Below are positions 55,740-64,000 of a stretch of 64,000 bases of DNA, piece by piece (the first letter of the stretch is position 1; every line of letters starts with the position of its first letter). Origin of the DNA: Campylobacter sputorum subsp. sputorum (GTDB lineage Bacteria > Campylobacterota > Campylobacteria > Campylobacterales > Campylobacteraceae); assembly GCF_008245005.1 (NCBI RefSeq), contig NZ_CP043427.1, positions 682,001 to 746,000 on the forward strand, written 5' to 3'. The notes below the pieces were generated by a model. It saw nothing but the letters and a program-made list of their open reading frames with translations, did no database searches and was not told the DNA's origin. A program made the position numbers and the translations under genes.

Positions 55740-56297
55740 ATGTCAGATGTAAAAAGAATAACCGCACCTTTTGATAAAGATGTTGTAAAAACCTTAAAAG
55801 CTGGAGATAATGTTCTTATAAGCGGTTATATTATAGCTGCAAGGGATGCTGCTCACAAAGCATTAACAGAAGCTTTGGCAAGGGGTGAAAAACTTCCGCT
55901 TGATTTTAAAAATCAAGTGATTTACTATGTTGGGCCAACGCCAGCAATTCCTGGAAATGCGATAGGTTCAGCAGGACCAACAACAAGCGGTAGAATGGAT
56001 AAATATACTCCTACTATGCTAGATTTAGGCGTTAGTGGCATGATAGGAAAAGGCTATAGAAGTGATGCAGTGGTTGAGAGTATGAAAAAAAATTGCGTGG
56101 TTTATATGGTTGCAATTGGTGGAACTGGTGCGTTAATTAGTCAAAGTATTAAAAAATATGAAGTTTTAGCCTATCCCGAACTTGGACCAGAGGCGGTTGC
56201 AAGGCTTGAAGTTGTAGATTTTCCAGCTATTGTTGCAATTGATTGCGATGGAAATGATTTTTATAAACAGGGTCAAGCACCATTTAAACAAATTTAA
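55740..56297 (+). CDS. Class I fumarate hydratase/L-tartrate dehydratase, beta subunit
   Basis: The C-terminal half of the class I hydro-lyase, 185 residues, with YVGPTPAIPGNAIGSAGPTTSGRMD and MIGKGYRS as in the family. Start ATG 55740 behind AAGGAG, ten bases after the alpha subunit; the longer open frame (55698) lies inside the alpha gene. The stop overlaps the convergent lnt by four bases. Confidence 0.87.
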   Translation: MSDVKRITAPFDKDVVKTLKAGDNVLISGYIIAARDAAHKALTEALARGEKLPLDFKNQVIYYVGPTPAIPGNAIGSAGPTTSGRMDKYTPTMLDLGVSGMIGKGYRSDAVVESMKKNCVVYMVAIGGTGALISQSIKKYEVLAYPELGPEAVARLEVVDFPAIVAIDCDGNDFYKQGQAPFKQI

Positions 56298-57601
56298 TTA
56301 TTATTCAAAGCATCTAAAAGCTCATTTATCCAGAGCTTTTTAGGTGCGATTATTTCGCTTTTGCTTCCATTTGCACTATGATATATAGTTGTGTTATTTT
56401 TTGTTGCATAATATTTTATTATTAAATGTTGAAGCATTGGTTGAATTGATGGAGTAAACCAAGCATTATTACTTATTGCTATTATAAAATTTGGGGATTT
56501 TTCATAGGTTTCGCTTCTTGTTGCTTCATAACATATTGCGTTGCGTATTTTTACGCCATTTATATCGTAATCACTATAGTTATTTGCTTTGCTAAAATCC
56601 ATTGCTCCATTAAAAAAAATTTTGTTAATAGGCTCTTTGATAAATTTTGGAAGAGGTATTTCTTCTCCAAATGGAACCAAAATAAATTTATCATATCTTG
56701 AAAATTCTCCATTTTTAAAAACATAAGTTGAGTTGTATGATTTTTGATTTTCGTATGCTAAAGCCCCAGTGATTATTGTAATATTATGCGATCTTTCTTT
56801 TAGAAGTTTTAGCAAATTTGGCTCTAAATTTAAAAACAAAGGAAAAGCATTTTCTGGTAAAACTACTACATCTTTTTTTTCTATCATAGCTTTATCTATC
56901 AAAACTATATTTTCATTTATAATATTTTGTGCGTGAGTTTTTTCCCATTTTATATCTTGACTTACATCTGTTTGAGTGAGTTTTATATCAAATGGTAGAA
57001 ATTTAGACTCATTTTGTGTAAATTGCAAGCCAAAAATGAGTAAAAATGGAGCTATAAATTTAAGCTTTTTAAATTTTATAAATATAATTATGCTTAGCAA
57101 AATCACACCAAGTCCTCTTATACTTGGATCAAAAATACCTTCAACTAGCATAACTTCAAAATTTAACCAATCAAAACCAAGTGGGTGAATAAATTTGATT
57201 ATTAATAATAAAATAGCTCTTATAAATAAATTTGAAAAAGATCCTATAAATAAAAATATAAGTGCATAAACTATAGAAATTCCAAATATCTCAAGTGGTA
57301 TAAAAAAACCAAAATCATAATAAATCAAGCTAAAGCTAATCCAATAAAACCATAAAATCCCAACCCATAATCCAGTTTGAAAAAATACCTCTTTTTTGCT
57401 TTTTAAAAGTAGATAAAATCCTAAAATAAATAAAAATGGACTGATAAAATTTGCAAAAATATTGTCAAAATATGCTAAAAATATTAAATTTGATATAAGA
57501 ATTGCATTAACAAAGCCTTTTATTATAATTTTAGTGTTAAAATATGTTCTTAAAAAAAATTTTACAAAGGAAAAAAATGAATAACGAATTTTTTGCTTCA
57601 T
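56294..57601 (-). CDS. lnt: Apolipoprotein N-acyltransferase
   Basis: Lnt adds the third acyl chain to lipoproteins. The 435-residue protein has six or so N-terminal membrane segments and a periplasmic nitrilase domain with the triad Glu (VVLPENAFPLF), Lys (YDKFILVPFGEEIPLP) and Cys (RNAICYEATRSE). The ATG at 57601 is supported by AGAGG at six bases, so lnt and yajC overlap head to head by 25 bp, each start lying in the other gene. Somewhat shorter than E. coli Lnt (512). Confidence 0.87.
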   Translation of the reverse strand: MKQKIRYSFFSFVKFFLRTYFNTKIIIKGFVNAILISNLIFLAYFDNIFANFISPFLFILGFYLLLKSKKEVFFQTGLWVGILWFYWISFSLIYYDFGFFIPLEIFGISIVYALIFLFIGSFSNLFIRAILLLIIKFIHPLGFDWLNFEVMLVEGIFDPSIRGLGVILLSIIIFIKFKKLKFIAPFLLIFGLQFTQNESKFLPFDIKLTQTDVSQDIKWEKTHAQNIINENIVLIDKAMIEKKDVVVLPENAFPLFLNLEPNLLKLLKERSHNITIITGALAYENQKSYNSTYVFKNGEFSRYDKFILVPFGEEIPLPKFIKEPINKIFFNGAMDFSKANNYSDYDINGVKIRNAICYEATRSETYEKSPNFIIAISNNAWFTPSIQPMLQHLIIKYYATKNNTTIYHSANGSKSEIIAPKKLWINELLDALNNN

Positions 57602-57843
57602 TGTTACCTCTTATCGTGCTTTTTGCGATATTTTATTTTTTGGTTATAAGACCTCAACAAAAACAAGCTAAGGCACATAAAGCCATGATAGAATCGCTAT
57701 CTAAAGGCGATAAAATCATAACAAATGGTGGATTTGTTTGTGAAGTTGTAAAACCAGAAGATGATTTTATCAAAGTTAAACTTAATGATGATGTAATTGT
57801 TAGACTTGATAGAGCTTTTGTTGCAAAGAAATTAGATGCGTAG
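57577..57843 (+). CDS. yajC: Preprotein translocase subunit YajC
   Basis: An 88-residue protein with one membrane helix (LLPLIVLFAIFYFLVI) followed by RPQQKQAKAHKAM and the small beta domain KGDKIITNGGFVCEV. YajC joins SecDF. ATG 57577 has AAAGG (57566-57570) in front. It overlaps secD by eight bases and lnt (opposite strand) by 25. Confidence 0.94.
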   Translation: MNNEFFASLLPLIVLFAIFYFLVIRPQQKQAKAHKAMIESLSKGDKIITNGGFVCEVVKPEDDFIKVKLNDDVIVRLDRAFVAKKLDA

Positions 57844-59500
57844 TCCTAGCGGTTCTAAGTCAAAAATAACATATAGACTAATTATTTTTACTATAGCAAC
57901 TATTTTTAGCCTATTTTTTTGTATGCCAACATTTTTAAGTTCTTATGTAGATGATAATAAAACAGCAAATTCTTCTATATTAAATTTTTTAACAACTGGA
58001 CCAAAAATAAATCTTGGGTTAGATCTTAAAGGCGGTTTATATATGCTTCTTGGTGTTGATACAAACGAGACAATAAACTCTAAAATGAAGTCTATTGCTT
58101 CTAGTGTAAATTATTATTTGACAAAAGAAGAAATTTTAGTAGATAAATTTAAGATGAATGAAGATAATTTGTATTTTTCTATCATAGATGAGCAAGAGCA
58201 AGTTAAAATAGATACTATGCTTAAAAGTATAAAAGGTCTTGATATAAAAAAAGGAAGTAAGGATTATACTATAAATTTAACCGAAGAAGAAAAAGCTGCA
58301 ACTGCTAAATTTGCTATAGATCAAGCTGTTGAAACCATAAGAAATAGACTTGATATGTTTGGTCTTGCTGAGCCAACTGTTGCAAAACAGGGCGAAGAGA
58401 AAATTCTTGTTGAGCTTCCTGGTATAAAAACAGCCCAAGATGAAGAAAGAGCAAGAGAACTTATAGCAAAATCGGCTCACTTACAGCTTATGGCTCTTGA
58501 TGAAAAAAGGCAAAATTTAGCTCAAAGTATAACTCAAAAAGACGCAAGAGCTTATGGCGATATAGTTTTAAGTGATGTTAAAAATGAACAATTTAAATAT
58601 CTCATAAAAGAAATTCCTATACTTGATGGATCTATGCTTATAGATGCAAAAGTTGCTTTTGATCAAAGAAATAATATGCCTATAATAAATTTTACATTAA
58701 ATTCTGAAGGTGCTAGAATATTTGGCGATTTTACTGGTGCTAATGTTGGAAATAGACTTGCCATAGTGCTTGATAATAAAGTCTATTCAGCTCCTGTTAT
58801 AAATGAAAGAATAGGTGGCGGTAGTGGTCAAATAAGCGGAAGATTTAGTGTTGAAGAGGCAAATGACTTAGCAATTGCACTAAGAAGCGGTGCTCTTCTT
58901 GCTCCTGTGCATGTTCTTGAAAAAAGAAGTATAGGACCAAGCTTAGGTCAAGATAGTATAGATAAAGCTATGGTAGCTCTTTATGGTGCTTCTATATTAG
59001 TTATATTATTTATGGCATGGTATTATATGATAGCTGGTATTTTTGCAAATATAGCTCTTATTACAAATATTTTACTACTTATTGCCACTATGTCATTTTT
59101 TGGAGCAACTCTAACTCTTCCTGGTATGGCAGGAATTGTCTTAACAGTTGGTATGGCAGTAGATGCGAATGTTATAATAAATGAAAGAATAAGAGAGATG
59201 TTTCAAGCAGGTGCCAGTGTGCGATTAGCTATAGAAAAAGGTTATGAAAATGCTATGAGTGCGATTATAGATTCTAACCTAACAACTCTTATAACAAGTG
59301 CAGCTCTTTATGCTTATGGAACCGGACCTATTAAAGGATTTGCAGTTACTATGAGTATAGGTATATTAGCTTCTATGCTAACAGCTATTTTAGGAACTCA
59401 TGGTATGTTTGAGTTTTTTGTAAATAAAATTGAAAAAAGTGGAAATTTAAAACTATGGTTTGGCTATAAAGTAAGAAAGGTAGAAAATGCAAATATTTGA
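57836..59500 (+). CDS. secD: Protein translocase subunit SecD
   Basis: SecD uses the proton gradient to pull proteins out of SecYEG. The 554-residue protein has TM1 (about 12-35), the DLKGGLYMLLGVD motif, the large periplasmic P1 domain, and five C-terminal membrane segments with GMAVDANVIINERIREM. It overlaps yajC and secF, one operon. Confidence 0.95.
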   Translation: MRSPSGSKSKITYRLIIFTIATIFSLFFCMPTFLSSYVDDNKTANSSILNFLTTGPKINLGLDLKGGLYMLLGVDTNETINSKMKSIASSVNYYLTKEEILVDKFKMNEDNLYFSIIDEQEQVKIDTMLKSIKGLDIKKGSKDYTINLTEEEKAATAKFAIDQAVETIRNRLDMFGLAEPTVAKQGEEKILVELPGIKTAQDEERARELIAKSAHLQLMALDEKRQNLAQSITQKDARAYGDIVLSDVKNEQFKYLIKEIPILDGSMLIDAKVAFDQRNNMPIINFTLNSEGARIFGDFTGANVGNRLAIVLDNKVYSAPVINERIGGGSGQISGRFSVEEANDLAIALRSGALLAPVHVLEKRSIGPSLGQDSIDKAMVALYGASILVILFMAWYYMIAGIFANIALITNILLLIATMSFFGATLTLPGMAGIVLTVGMAVDANVIINERIREMFQAGASVRLAIEKGYENAMSAIIDSNLTTLITSAALYAYGTGPIKGFAVTMSIGILASMLTAILGTHGMFEFFVNKIEKSGNLKLWFGYKVRKVENANI

Positions 59501-60458
59501 TAAAGGCAAAATTTATGACTTTATGTCATATAGATACTATTCTTTGGCTATTTCATTTTTACTCATTATTGCTTCTGTATTTTTTATGACAACAAAAGGT
59601 TTTAATTATGGTATAGATTTTTCAGGCGGAACTCTTATACAAGTAAAGTATGATTCACCTGCACCGATATCTAAAATAAGAGAGAAATTTGATACTATAG
59701 AATCTTTAAAAGGTGCTAGTGTGACAGAATTTGGTTCAAAAGAAGAAATAACTATAAGATATTCTGGCTCAAGTAGTTCCATAGGAGAAGATCCAGCTGC
59801 AGCTATGTCTGAATTACTAAAAGATACTGGAAATTTTGAGATAAGAAGAGTTGATATAGTTGGACCAAAAGTTGGAGATGAGCTAAGAAAAAGCGGTATA
59901 ATGGCTCTAAGTATATCACTTATTTTAATTTTAATATATCTAGCTTTTAGATTTGAGTGGAAATTTGCTCTTGCTGCTATAGTTGGAGAATTTCATGATG
60001 TTATTATTACTCTTGGCGTTATATCTTTTTTTGAAATAGATGTAAATTTAGATATATTAGCAGCTGTTTTAACTATAATTGGCTATTCTCTTAATGATAC
60101 TATTATTGTTTTTGATAGAATAAGAGAGGGTATAAAAGAAAGTAAAAGCACTGATATATTTTATATTATTAATGAATCTGTTTCAAAAACTTTATCAAGA
60201 ACTATTCTTACATCATTTACTACATTTATAAGTGTTTTTGTATTGTATCTTTTTGGTGGAGATATGATACATGGATTTTCTTTTGTTGTTTTAATTGGAG
60301 TTATAGCCGGAACACTAAGCTCTGTTTTTGTAGCTGCACAAGCTCTTATGTGGTTTAAATTTAGTGTTATTGATTATAGAAATTTTTTAGATCAAAAACT
60401 AAAAAAGAAAAAAGAAAAAGAAAGAATGCGGGCATTATATGAAAAAGGCACTATATAA
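59487..60458 (+). CDS. secF: Protein translocase subunit SecF
   Basis: The partner of SecD, 323 residues, with TM1, the FNYGIDFSGGTLIQVKY motif, periplasmic domain and a membrane core with GYSLNDTIIVFDRIRE. It starts 14 bases before the end of secD. The C-terminus is strongly basic (KLKKKKEKERMR). Confidence 0.95.
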   Translation: MQIFDKGKIYDFMSYRYYSLAISFLLIIASVFFMTTKGFNYGIDFSGGTLIQVKYDSPAPISKIREKFDTIESLKGASVTEFGSKEEITIRYSGSSSSIGEDPAAAMSELLKDTGNFEIRRVDIVGPKVGDELRKSGIMALSISLILILIYLAFRFEWKFALAAIVGEFHDVIITLGVISFFEIDVNLDILAAVLTIIGYSLNDTIIVFDRIREGIKESKSTDIFYIINESVSKTLSRTILTSFTTFISVFVLYLFGGDMIHGFSFVVLIGVIAGTLSSVFVAAQALMWFKFSVIDYRNFLDQKLKKKKEKERMRALYEKGTI

Positions 60459-60467
60459 GGAGATATT

Positions 60468-60806
60468 ATGAATTGGGGCAGAGTAATATTTATATTTTTT
60501 TCGCTAATGTCATTAACCACAACAGCTGGTTTTTTGTATGATCAAAATGAGATTGCACTATTTATTGCTGCTAGCGTAAACTTAATTTCTACTCTTTTAA
60601 AAACTGGTATTAAAAGCGATCTTTCAACAGAGCTTTTTGCAAGCTCTTTAGTTGCAGATTTGCACTTGATACCTGCTTTTACTGTTATACAAGTAAGTGG
60701 AAATATGACAGTAGTTTATTCTTTAGTTATAGGTGCTGCAATAGCAAATGTGTTTTCGTTGATGCTTGTTTTGGTTGAATCTCAAAAAGTCATAGACGAA
60801 TTTTAG
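60468..60806 (+). CDS. Small integral membrane protein, unknown (DUF6394-like)
   Basis: A 112-residue protein with three hydrophobic segments (about 5-25, 28-46 and 80-104) and a conserved-looking [27 protein letters not shown] stretch. From memory similar proteins in Campylobacter and Helicobacter are called DUF6394. It lies between secF and leuS in one operon with short gaps; no function is known. Confidence 0.7.
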   Translation: MNWGRVIFIFFSLMSLTTTAGFLYDQNEIALFIAASVNLISTLLKTGIKSDLSTELFASSLVADLHLIPAFTVIQVSGNMTVVYSLVIGAAIANVFSLMLVLVESQKVIDEF

Positions 60807-60814
60807 GAGATATT

Positions 60815-63271
60815 ATGGCTTACGATTTTAAAAATATTGAGAAAAAATGGCAGAAAATTTGGCGAGAAAACAATGAATTTGAACCAAAAGATGATTATAC
60901 GCTGCCAAAAAAATATATTTTAAGTATGTTTCCATATCCAAGTGGACGCATTCATATGGGGCATGTTAGAAACTACTCAATTGGAGATGCATTAGCAAGG
61001 TATTATAGAAAAAAATCTTTTAATGTTTTGCACCCAATAGGATTTGATAGCTTTGGAATGCCTGCTGAAAATGCTGCTATTAAACATAATATTCATCCAA
61101 AAGCTTGGACTTATGAAAATATTGATTATATGATAAAAGAATTAGATAGTTTAGGTTTTAGTTTTTCTAAAAAAAGACTTCTTGCTACTTCGGATCCGCT
61201 TTATACAAAATGGGAACAAGAATTTTTCATTAAAATGTATGAAAAAGGATTAATTTACCGCAAAAGTTCAGTTGTGAATTGGTGTGAAAATGATCAAACT
61301 GTTTTAGCAAATGAACAGGTAGAAGATGGTAAATGTTGGCGTTGTGGTCATGAAGTTGTGCAAAAACAGATGCCAGGGTATTATTTAAAGATAACATCTT
61401 ATGCTAATGAGCTTTTAGAAGATTTGAAAAAATTAAAAGATCATTGGCCAAATCAAGTTATAACTATGCAAGAAAATTGGATAGGAAAAAGCGATGGTTT
61501 GAAATTTAAATTTGAGTTTGATAAAGAGAGTAAAGAACTCCTTGATGGTATTGATGGTTTTAGTGTTTTTACAACAAGACCAGATACTATTTATGGTATG
61601 AGCTATACAGCTCTTGCACCAGAGCATGAAGTTGTAAAGAAACTTTTAGATAAAAATATCTTAGATGAAAATAGTGTTAAAAAGATTAAAAATATACTAA
61701 ATCAAAGTCCAAAAGATAGACAAGCTAGTGATAAAGATGGTTTGTTTTTAGGTCTTCATGTTATTCATCCGCTTACAAAAAAGAAAATTCCAGTATGGAT
61801 GGCAAATTTTGTTTTAATAGAGTATGGAGATGGTGCTGTTATGGCTGTCCCAGCTCACGATGAAAGAGATTATGAATTTGCTACTAAATTTAATCTCAAA
61901 ATAACTCAAAGCATAGCTTTAAAAGATAGCAAAGATAAATATAATGGAGAGTTTTTAGATATAAAAAATGGTGGAGTGCTTGTAAATTCTGATGAATACA
62001 ATGGCATGGATAATGAGCTCGCAAAAGATGCTATCATAATTAAATTTGAGGATATGGGTATAGGAGAAAAAGTTACAAATTATAAATTAAGAGATTGGGG
62101 TGTGAGCCGCCAAAGATATTGGGGTGCACCTATTCCTATGATACATTGTGATTATTGTGGTTTAGTGCCAGAGAGCTTAGAAAATCTTCCAGTTACCTTG
62201 CCCGATGATGTAGAAATAACAGGAGAGGGTAATCCTCTTGATAAACACCCAACTTGGAAAAATTGCATTTGTCCAAAATGTGGCAAAAAAGCCACAAGAG
62301 AAACAGACACTCTTGATACATTTTTTGAGAGTAGTTGGTATTTTGGGCGTTTTGCAAGTGATGAAAAGACTTGGAAAAATGCGGCTTTTGATAAAAAAAG
62401 CGTAGATTATTGGATGAGTGTTGATGAGTATATTGGTGGAATAGAACATGCGATTTTACATCTTTTATATGCTAGATTTTTTCAAAAAGCTTTAAGAGAT
62501 TTGGGGTATTTAAAGGATGATGAACCTTTTGCTAATTTGCTAACTCAAGGAATGGTATTAAAAGATGGTGCCAAAATGAGTAAAAGTAAAGGAAATGTTG
62601 TAGATCCAGATGATATTATCGAGAAATACGGTGCAGATACTGCTAGACTTTTTATACTTTTTGCTGCTCCTCCTGTAAAAGAGCTTGAGTGGAATGATAG
62701 TGCTGTTGAGGGTGCTTATAAATTTATAACAAGACTTGTAGATAGATCTAAAAATGTTATTAAAACTACTTCTATACCTAAATTTGATCACTCAAAATTA
62801 ACAAAAGAGCAAAAATACGCAAGATTAAAAGTTTATGAAGCACTTAAAAAATCTTATGATGTTTATAATTCAAGTTTTGCTTTTAATACACTAATTGCTG
62901 CTTGTATGGAAGCTATGAATGCATTAAACGCACAAGATAACGATGAAATTTTAACTGAAGGTTATTTTATTTTATTAAATTTATTAGAGCCAATTATTCC
63001 ACATATTTCAAACGAGCTTAGTGAAGAACTATTTAAAAGAGAGAACTTTAAAGAACTTGTTATGTGTGAAGAGGTTTTTGTGCAAGATACTTTAAATTTG
63101 GGTGTTAGTGTAAATGGAAAAATAAGGGCTCAAATAGAAGTTAAAACAAGTGCAACCCAAGATGAAATTTTAAGTATCGCAAAAAACTCAGTTTCAAAAT
63201 GGTTAGAAGGAAAAACCATCATAAAAGAAATTTATGTAAAACAAAAGCTTGTAAATTTGGTAATAAAATAA
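60815..63271 (+). CDS. leuS: Leucyl-tRNA synthetase
   Basis: A class I synthetase of 818 residues. The HIGH motif is [10 protein letters not shown] (about residue 47) and KMSKS lies in [11 protein letters not shown] (about 588); the CP1 editing domain (about 225-415) holds the [11 protein letters not shown] motif, and a zinc-type CDYCG/CPKCGKK pair is present. It is preceded by AGGAG. No anomaly. Confidence 0.97.
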   Translation: MAYDFKNIEKKWQKIWRENNEFEPKDDYTLPKKYILSMFPYPSGRIHMGHVRNYSIGDALARYYRKKSFNVLHPIGFDSFGMPAENAAIKHNIHPKAWTYENIDYMIKELDSLGFSFSKKRLLATSDPLYTKWEQEFFIKMYEKGLIYRKSSVVNWCENDQTVLANEQVEDGKCWRCGHEVVQKQMPGYYLKITSYANELLEDLKKLKDHWPNQVITMQENWIGKSDGLKFKFEFDKESKELLDGIDGFSVFTTRPDTIYGMSYTALAPEHEVVKKLLDKNILDENSVKKIKNILNQSPKDRQASDKDGLFLGLHVIHPLTKKKIPVWMANFVLIEYGDGAVMAVPAHDERDYEFATKFNLKITQSIALKDSKDKYNGEFLDIKNGGVLVNSDEYNGMDNELAKDAIIIKFEDMGIGEKVTNYKLRDWGVSRQRYWGAPIPMIHCDYCGLVPESLENLPVTLPDDVEITGEGNPLDKHPTWKNCICPKCGKKATRETDTLDTFFESSWYFGRFASDEKTWKNAAFDKKSVDYWMSVDEYIGGIEHAILHLLYARFFQKALRDLGYLKDDEPFANLLTQGMVLKDGAKMSKSKGNVVDPDDIIEKYGADTARLFILFAAPPVKELEWNDSAVEGAYKFITRLVDRSKNVIKTTSIPKFDHSKLTKEQKYARLKVYEALKKSYDVYNSSFAFNTLIAACMEAMNALNAQDNDEILTEGYFILLNLLEPIIPHISNELSEELFKRENFKELVMCEEVFVQDTLNLGVSVNGKIRAQIEVKTSATQDEILSIAKNSVSKWLEGKTIIKEIYVKQKLVNLVIK

Positions 63272-63280
63272 GGAAATTAT

Positions 63281-63814
63281 ATGAGACATATTTTTTTTAT
63301 CTTTATCTGTTTTTTTATAACTTCTTGTGGATATCAACCAATTTCAAAAATAAGCACTGATTTGCTTGGAGAAAATGTATTTGTAGATGTCATCATTAGT
63401 AAGATTGATCCAAAAAATAGTGTTTATATAAAAGATAGTGTAAGAGAAGGAGTTGTAAATAGGCTTCATAAAAATTTGGCTGAAAATGAAGAAAACGCTG
63501 ATTCAAAAATTTATGTCTCTATAAGATCCATAAAATTTTCACCTTTAATGTATGATCAATACGGCTATGTTACAACATATAAAGCAAATTTAACACTAAA
63601 TTATAAAACTTATTTTAAAGATGGGAGTGTATCTAATATAACAACAAGCGGTGAATATGATTTCAAAATAAGTGGAAAAATTAAAAATACCCGTTTTACT
63701 GATAGTATTATAAGTGATACTGAGAGATATAATGCTATTAAAAACTCATCAAGTGAATCTTTTGATGAGTATATTTCTAAACTTGCAATTAGGGCATATA
63801 ACAATGTCAACTAA
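63281..63814 (+). CDS. lptE: LPS-assembly lipoprotein LptE
   Basis: The 177-residue lipoprotein has a short signal peptide with lipobox FITSC (Cys16) followed by GYQPIS, the usual LptE start. LptE plugs the LptD barrel in the outer membrane. The gene order leuS-lptE is the Campylobacter one, which supports the call since LptE is poorly conserved. Overlaps the next gene by 11 bp. Confidence 0.82.
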   Translation: MRHIFFIFICFFITSCGYQPISKISTDLLGENVFVDVIISKIDPKNSVYIKDSVREGVVNRLHKNLAENEENADSKIYVSIRSIKFSPLMYDQYGYVTTYKANLTLNYKTYFKDGSVSNITTSGEYDFKISGKIKNTRFTDSIISDTERYNAIKNSSSESFDEYISKLAIRAYNNVN

Positions 63815-64000
63815 ATTAAGTGAAATCATAAAAGAATCTCTTCTTGAGATGAAAAGCAAGCATTTACTTTTAACGCCAGATAACTATGCTCAAGTTTTTT
63901 GCGAAGTATCCACAAGATATGGGGTATCAACAAAAGATTGTCAAAAATTAAAAAAATATATAGAAAAGCTTGGCGATCAGTATAGTTTAGAAGTAAAAAG
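63804..64000 (+). CDS. Conserved protein of unknown function, N-terminal part only (runs off the window)
   Basis: ATG 63804 opens MSTKLSEIIKESLLEMKSKH, LLLTPDNYAQVFCEVSTRYG, VSTKDCQKLKKYIEKLGDQ and the frame is open to the window end (65 codons seen). In C. jejuni the gene after lptE encodes a protein of unknown function before folC, and this is probably its counterpart. Helical, no signal peptide. The rest is outside the window. Confidence 0.7.
   Translation, partial: MSTKLSEIIKESLLEMKSKHLLLTPDNYAQVFCEVSTRYGVSTKDCQKLKKYIEKLGDQYSLEVK

Noticed and set aside
1-64000. CRISPR arrays, insertion sequences, rRNA genes, riboswitches
   Set aside because: No regularly spaced repeats, transposase motifs, rRNA sequence or known riboswitch core were recognised on either strand by reading.

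Overview
The window is AT-rich chromosomal DNA from a Campylobacter or close relative. Support comes from a tmRNA with an ANNVKFAPAYAKAA-type tag, the PEB4-fba-MotA-like-OmpA gene order, a short FlaC-type flagellin, an RpoN-type flgL promoter, the yajC-secD-secF-leuS-lptE order and a menaquinone-type UbiD decarboxylase. Nothing here fixes the species, but the lar operon and the hybrid-cluster protein are not part of the usual C. jejuni gene set that I know.

Layout. 0-9 kb: yaaA, flgL, ftsK, a chemoreceptor carrying a nine-G tract, ubiD. 9-20 kb: hcp behind two palindromes, a Campylobacter-type unknown, thiL-truD, a glycine-zipper protein, an operon from rpiB through apt, dedA and pepA to ychF, then pepD and nth on the other strand. 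20-29.4 kb: peb4, fba, a MotA-like/OmpA-like pair, a PLP enzyme with no normal start codon, hisD, flaC, and a hemerythrin-GGDEF protein. 29.5-31.4 kb: five tRNA genes (two with abnormal anticodon arms), a frameshifted small membrane protein, ssrA and an Hpt protein. 31.5-36.7 kb: a FUSC-like membrane protein, panB-sel1-ruvB-AI-2E exporter, tRNA-Leu, atpE. 36.7-38.05 kb: decayed DNA ending in an XRE regulator pseudogene. 38-45.6 kb: dat, ftsL-rsmH, an aldolase-like protein without metal ligands, ppiD, ftsA-ftsZ.

45.6-56.3 kb looks like an accessory metabolic block between core genes: a broken permease, asparaginase, a GntR/FCD regulator, the operon larA-larC-larE-larB (nickel-pincer 2-hydroxyacid racemase and its cofactor genes), and, divergent from it, dcuB (frameshifted near its start) with a two-subunit class I fumarase/tartrate-dehydratase. 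Together these would link uptake of C4-dicarboxylates, racemisation of a 2-hydroxyacid, and dehydration or hydration to feed fumarate respiration. My inference is that the LarA here may act on malate or tartrate rather than lactate. 56.3-64 kb returns to core genes: lnt, yajC-secD-secF, a small membrane protein, leuS, lptE and the start of a further gene.

Four kinds of signal deserve attention: the C4/lar block; the G9 contingency tract in the chemoreceptor; the two tRNAs altered in the anticodon arm; and several genes broken at or near short A or T runs, which could be real slippage or assembly error. No CRISPR array, IS element, prophage or rRNA gene was seen.
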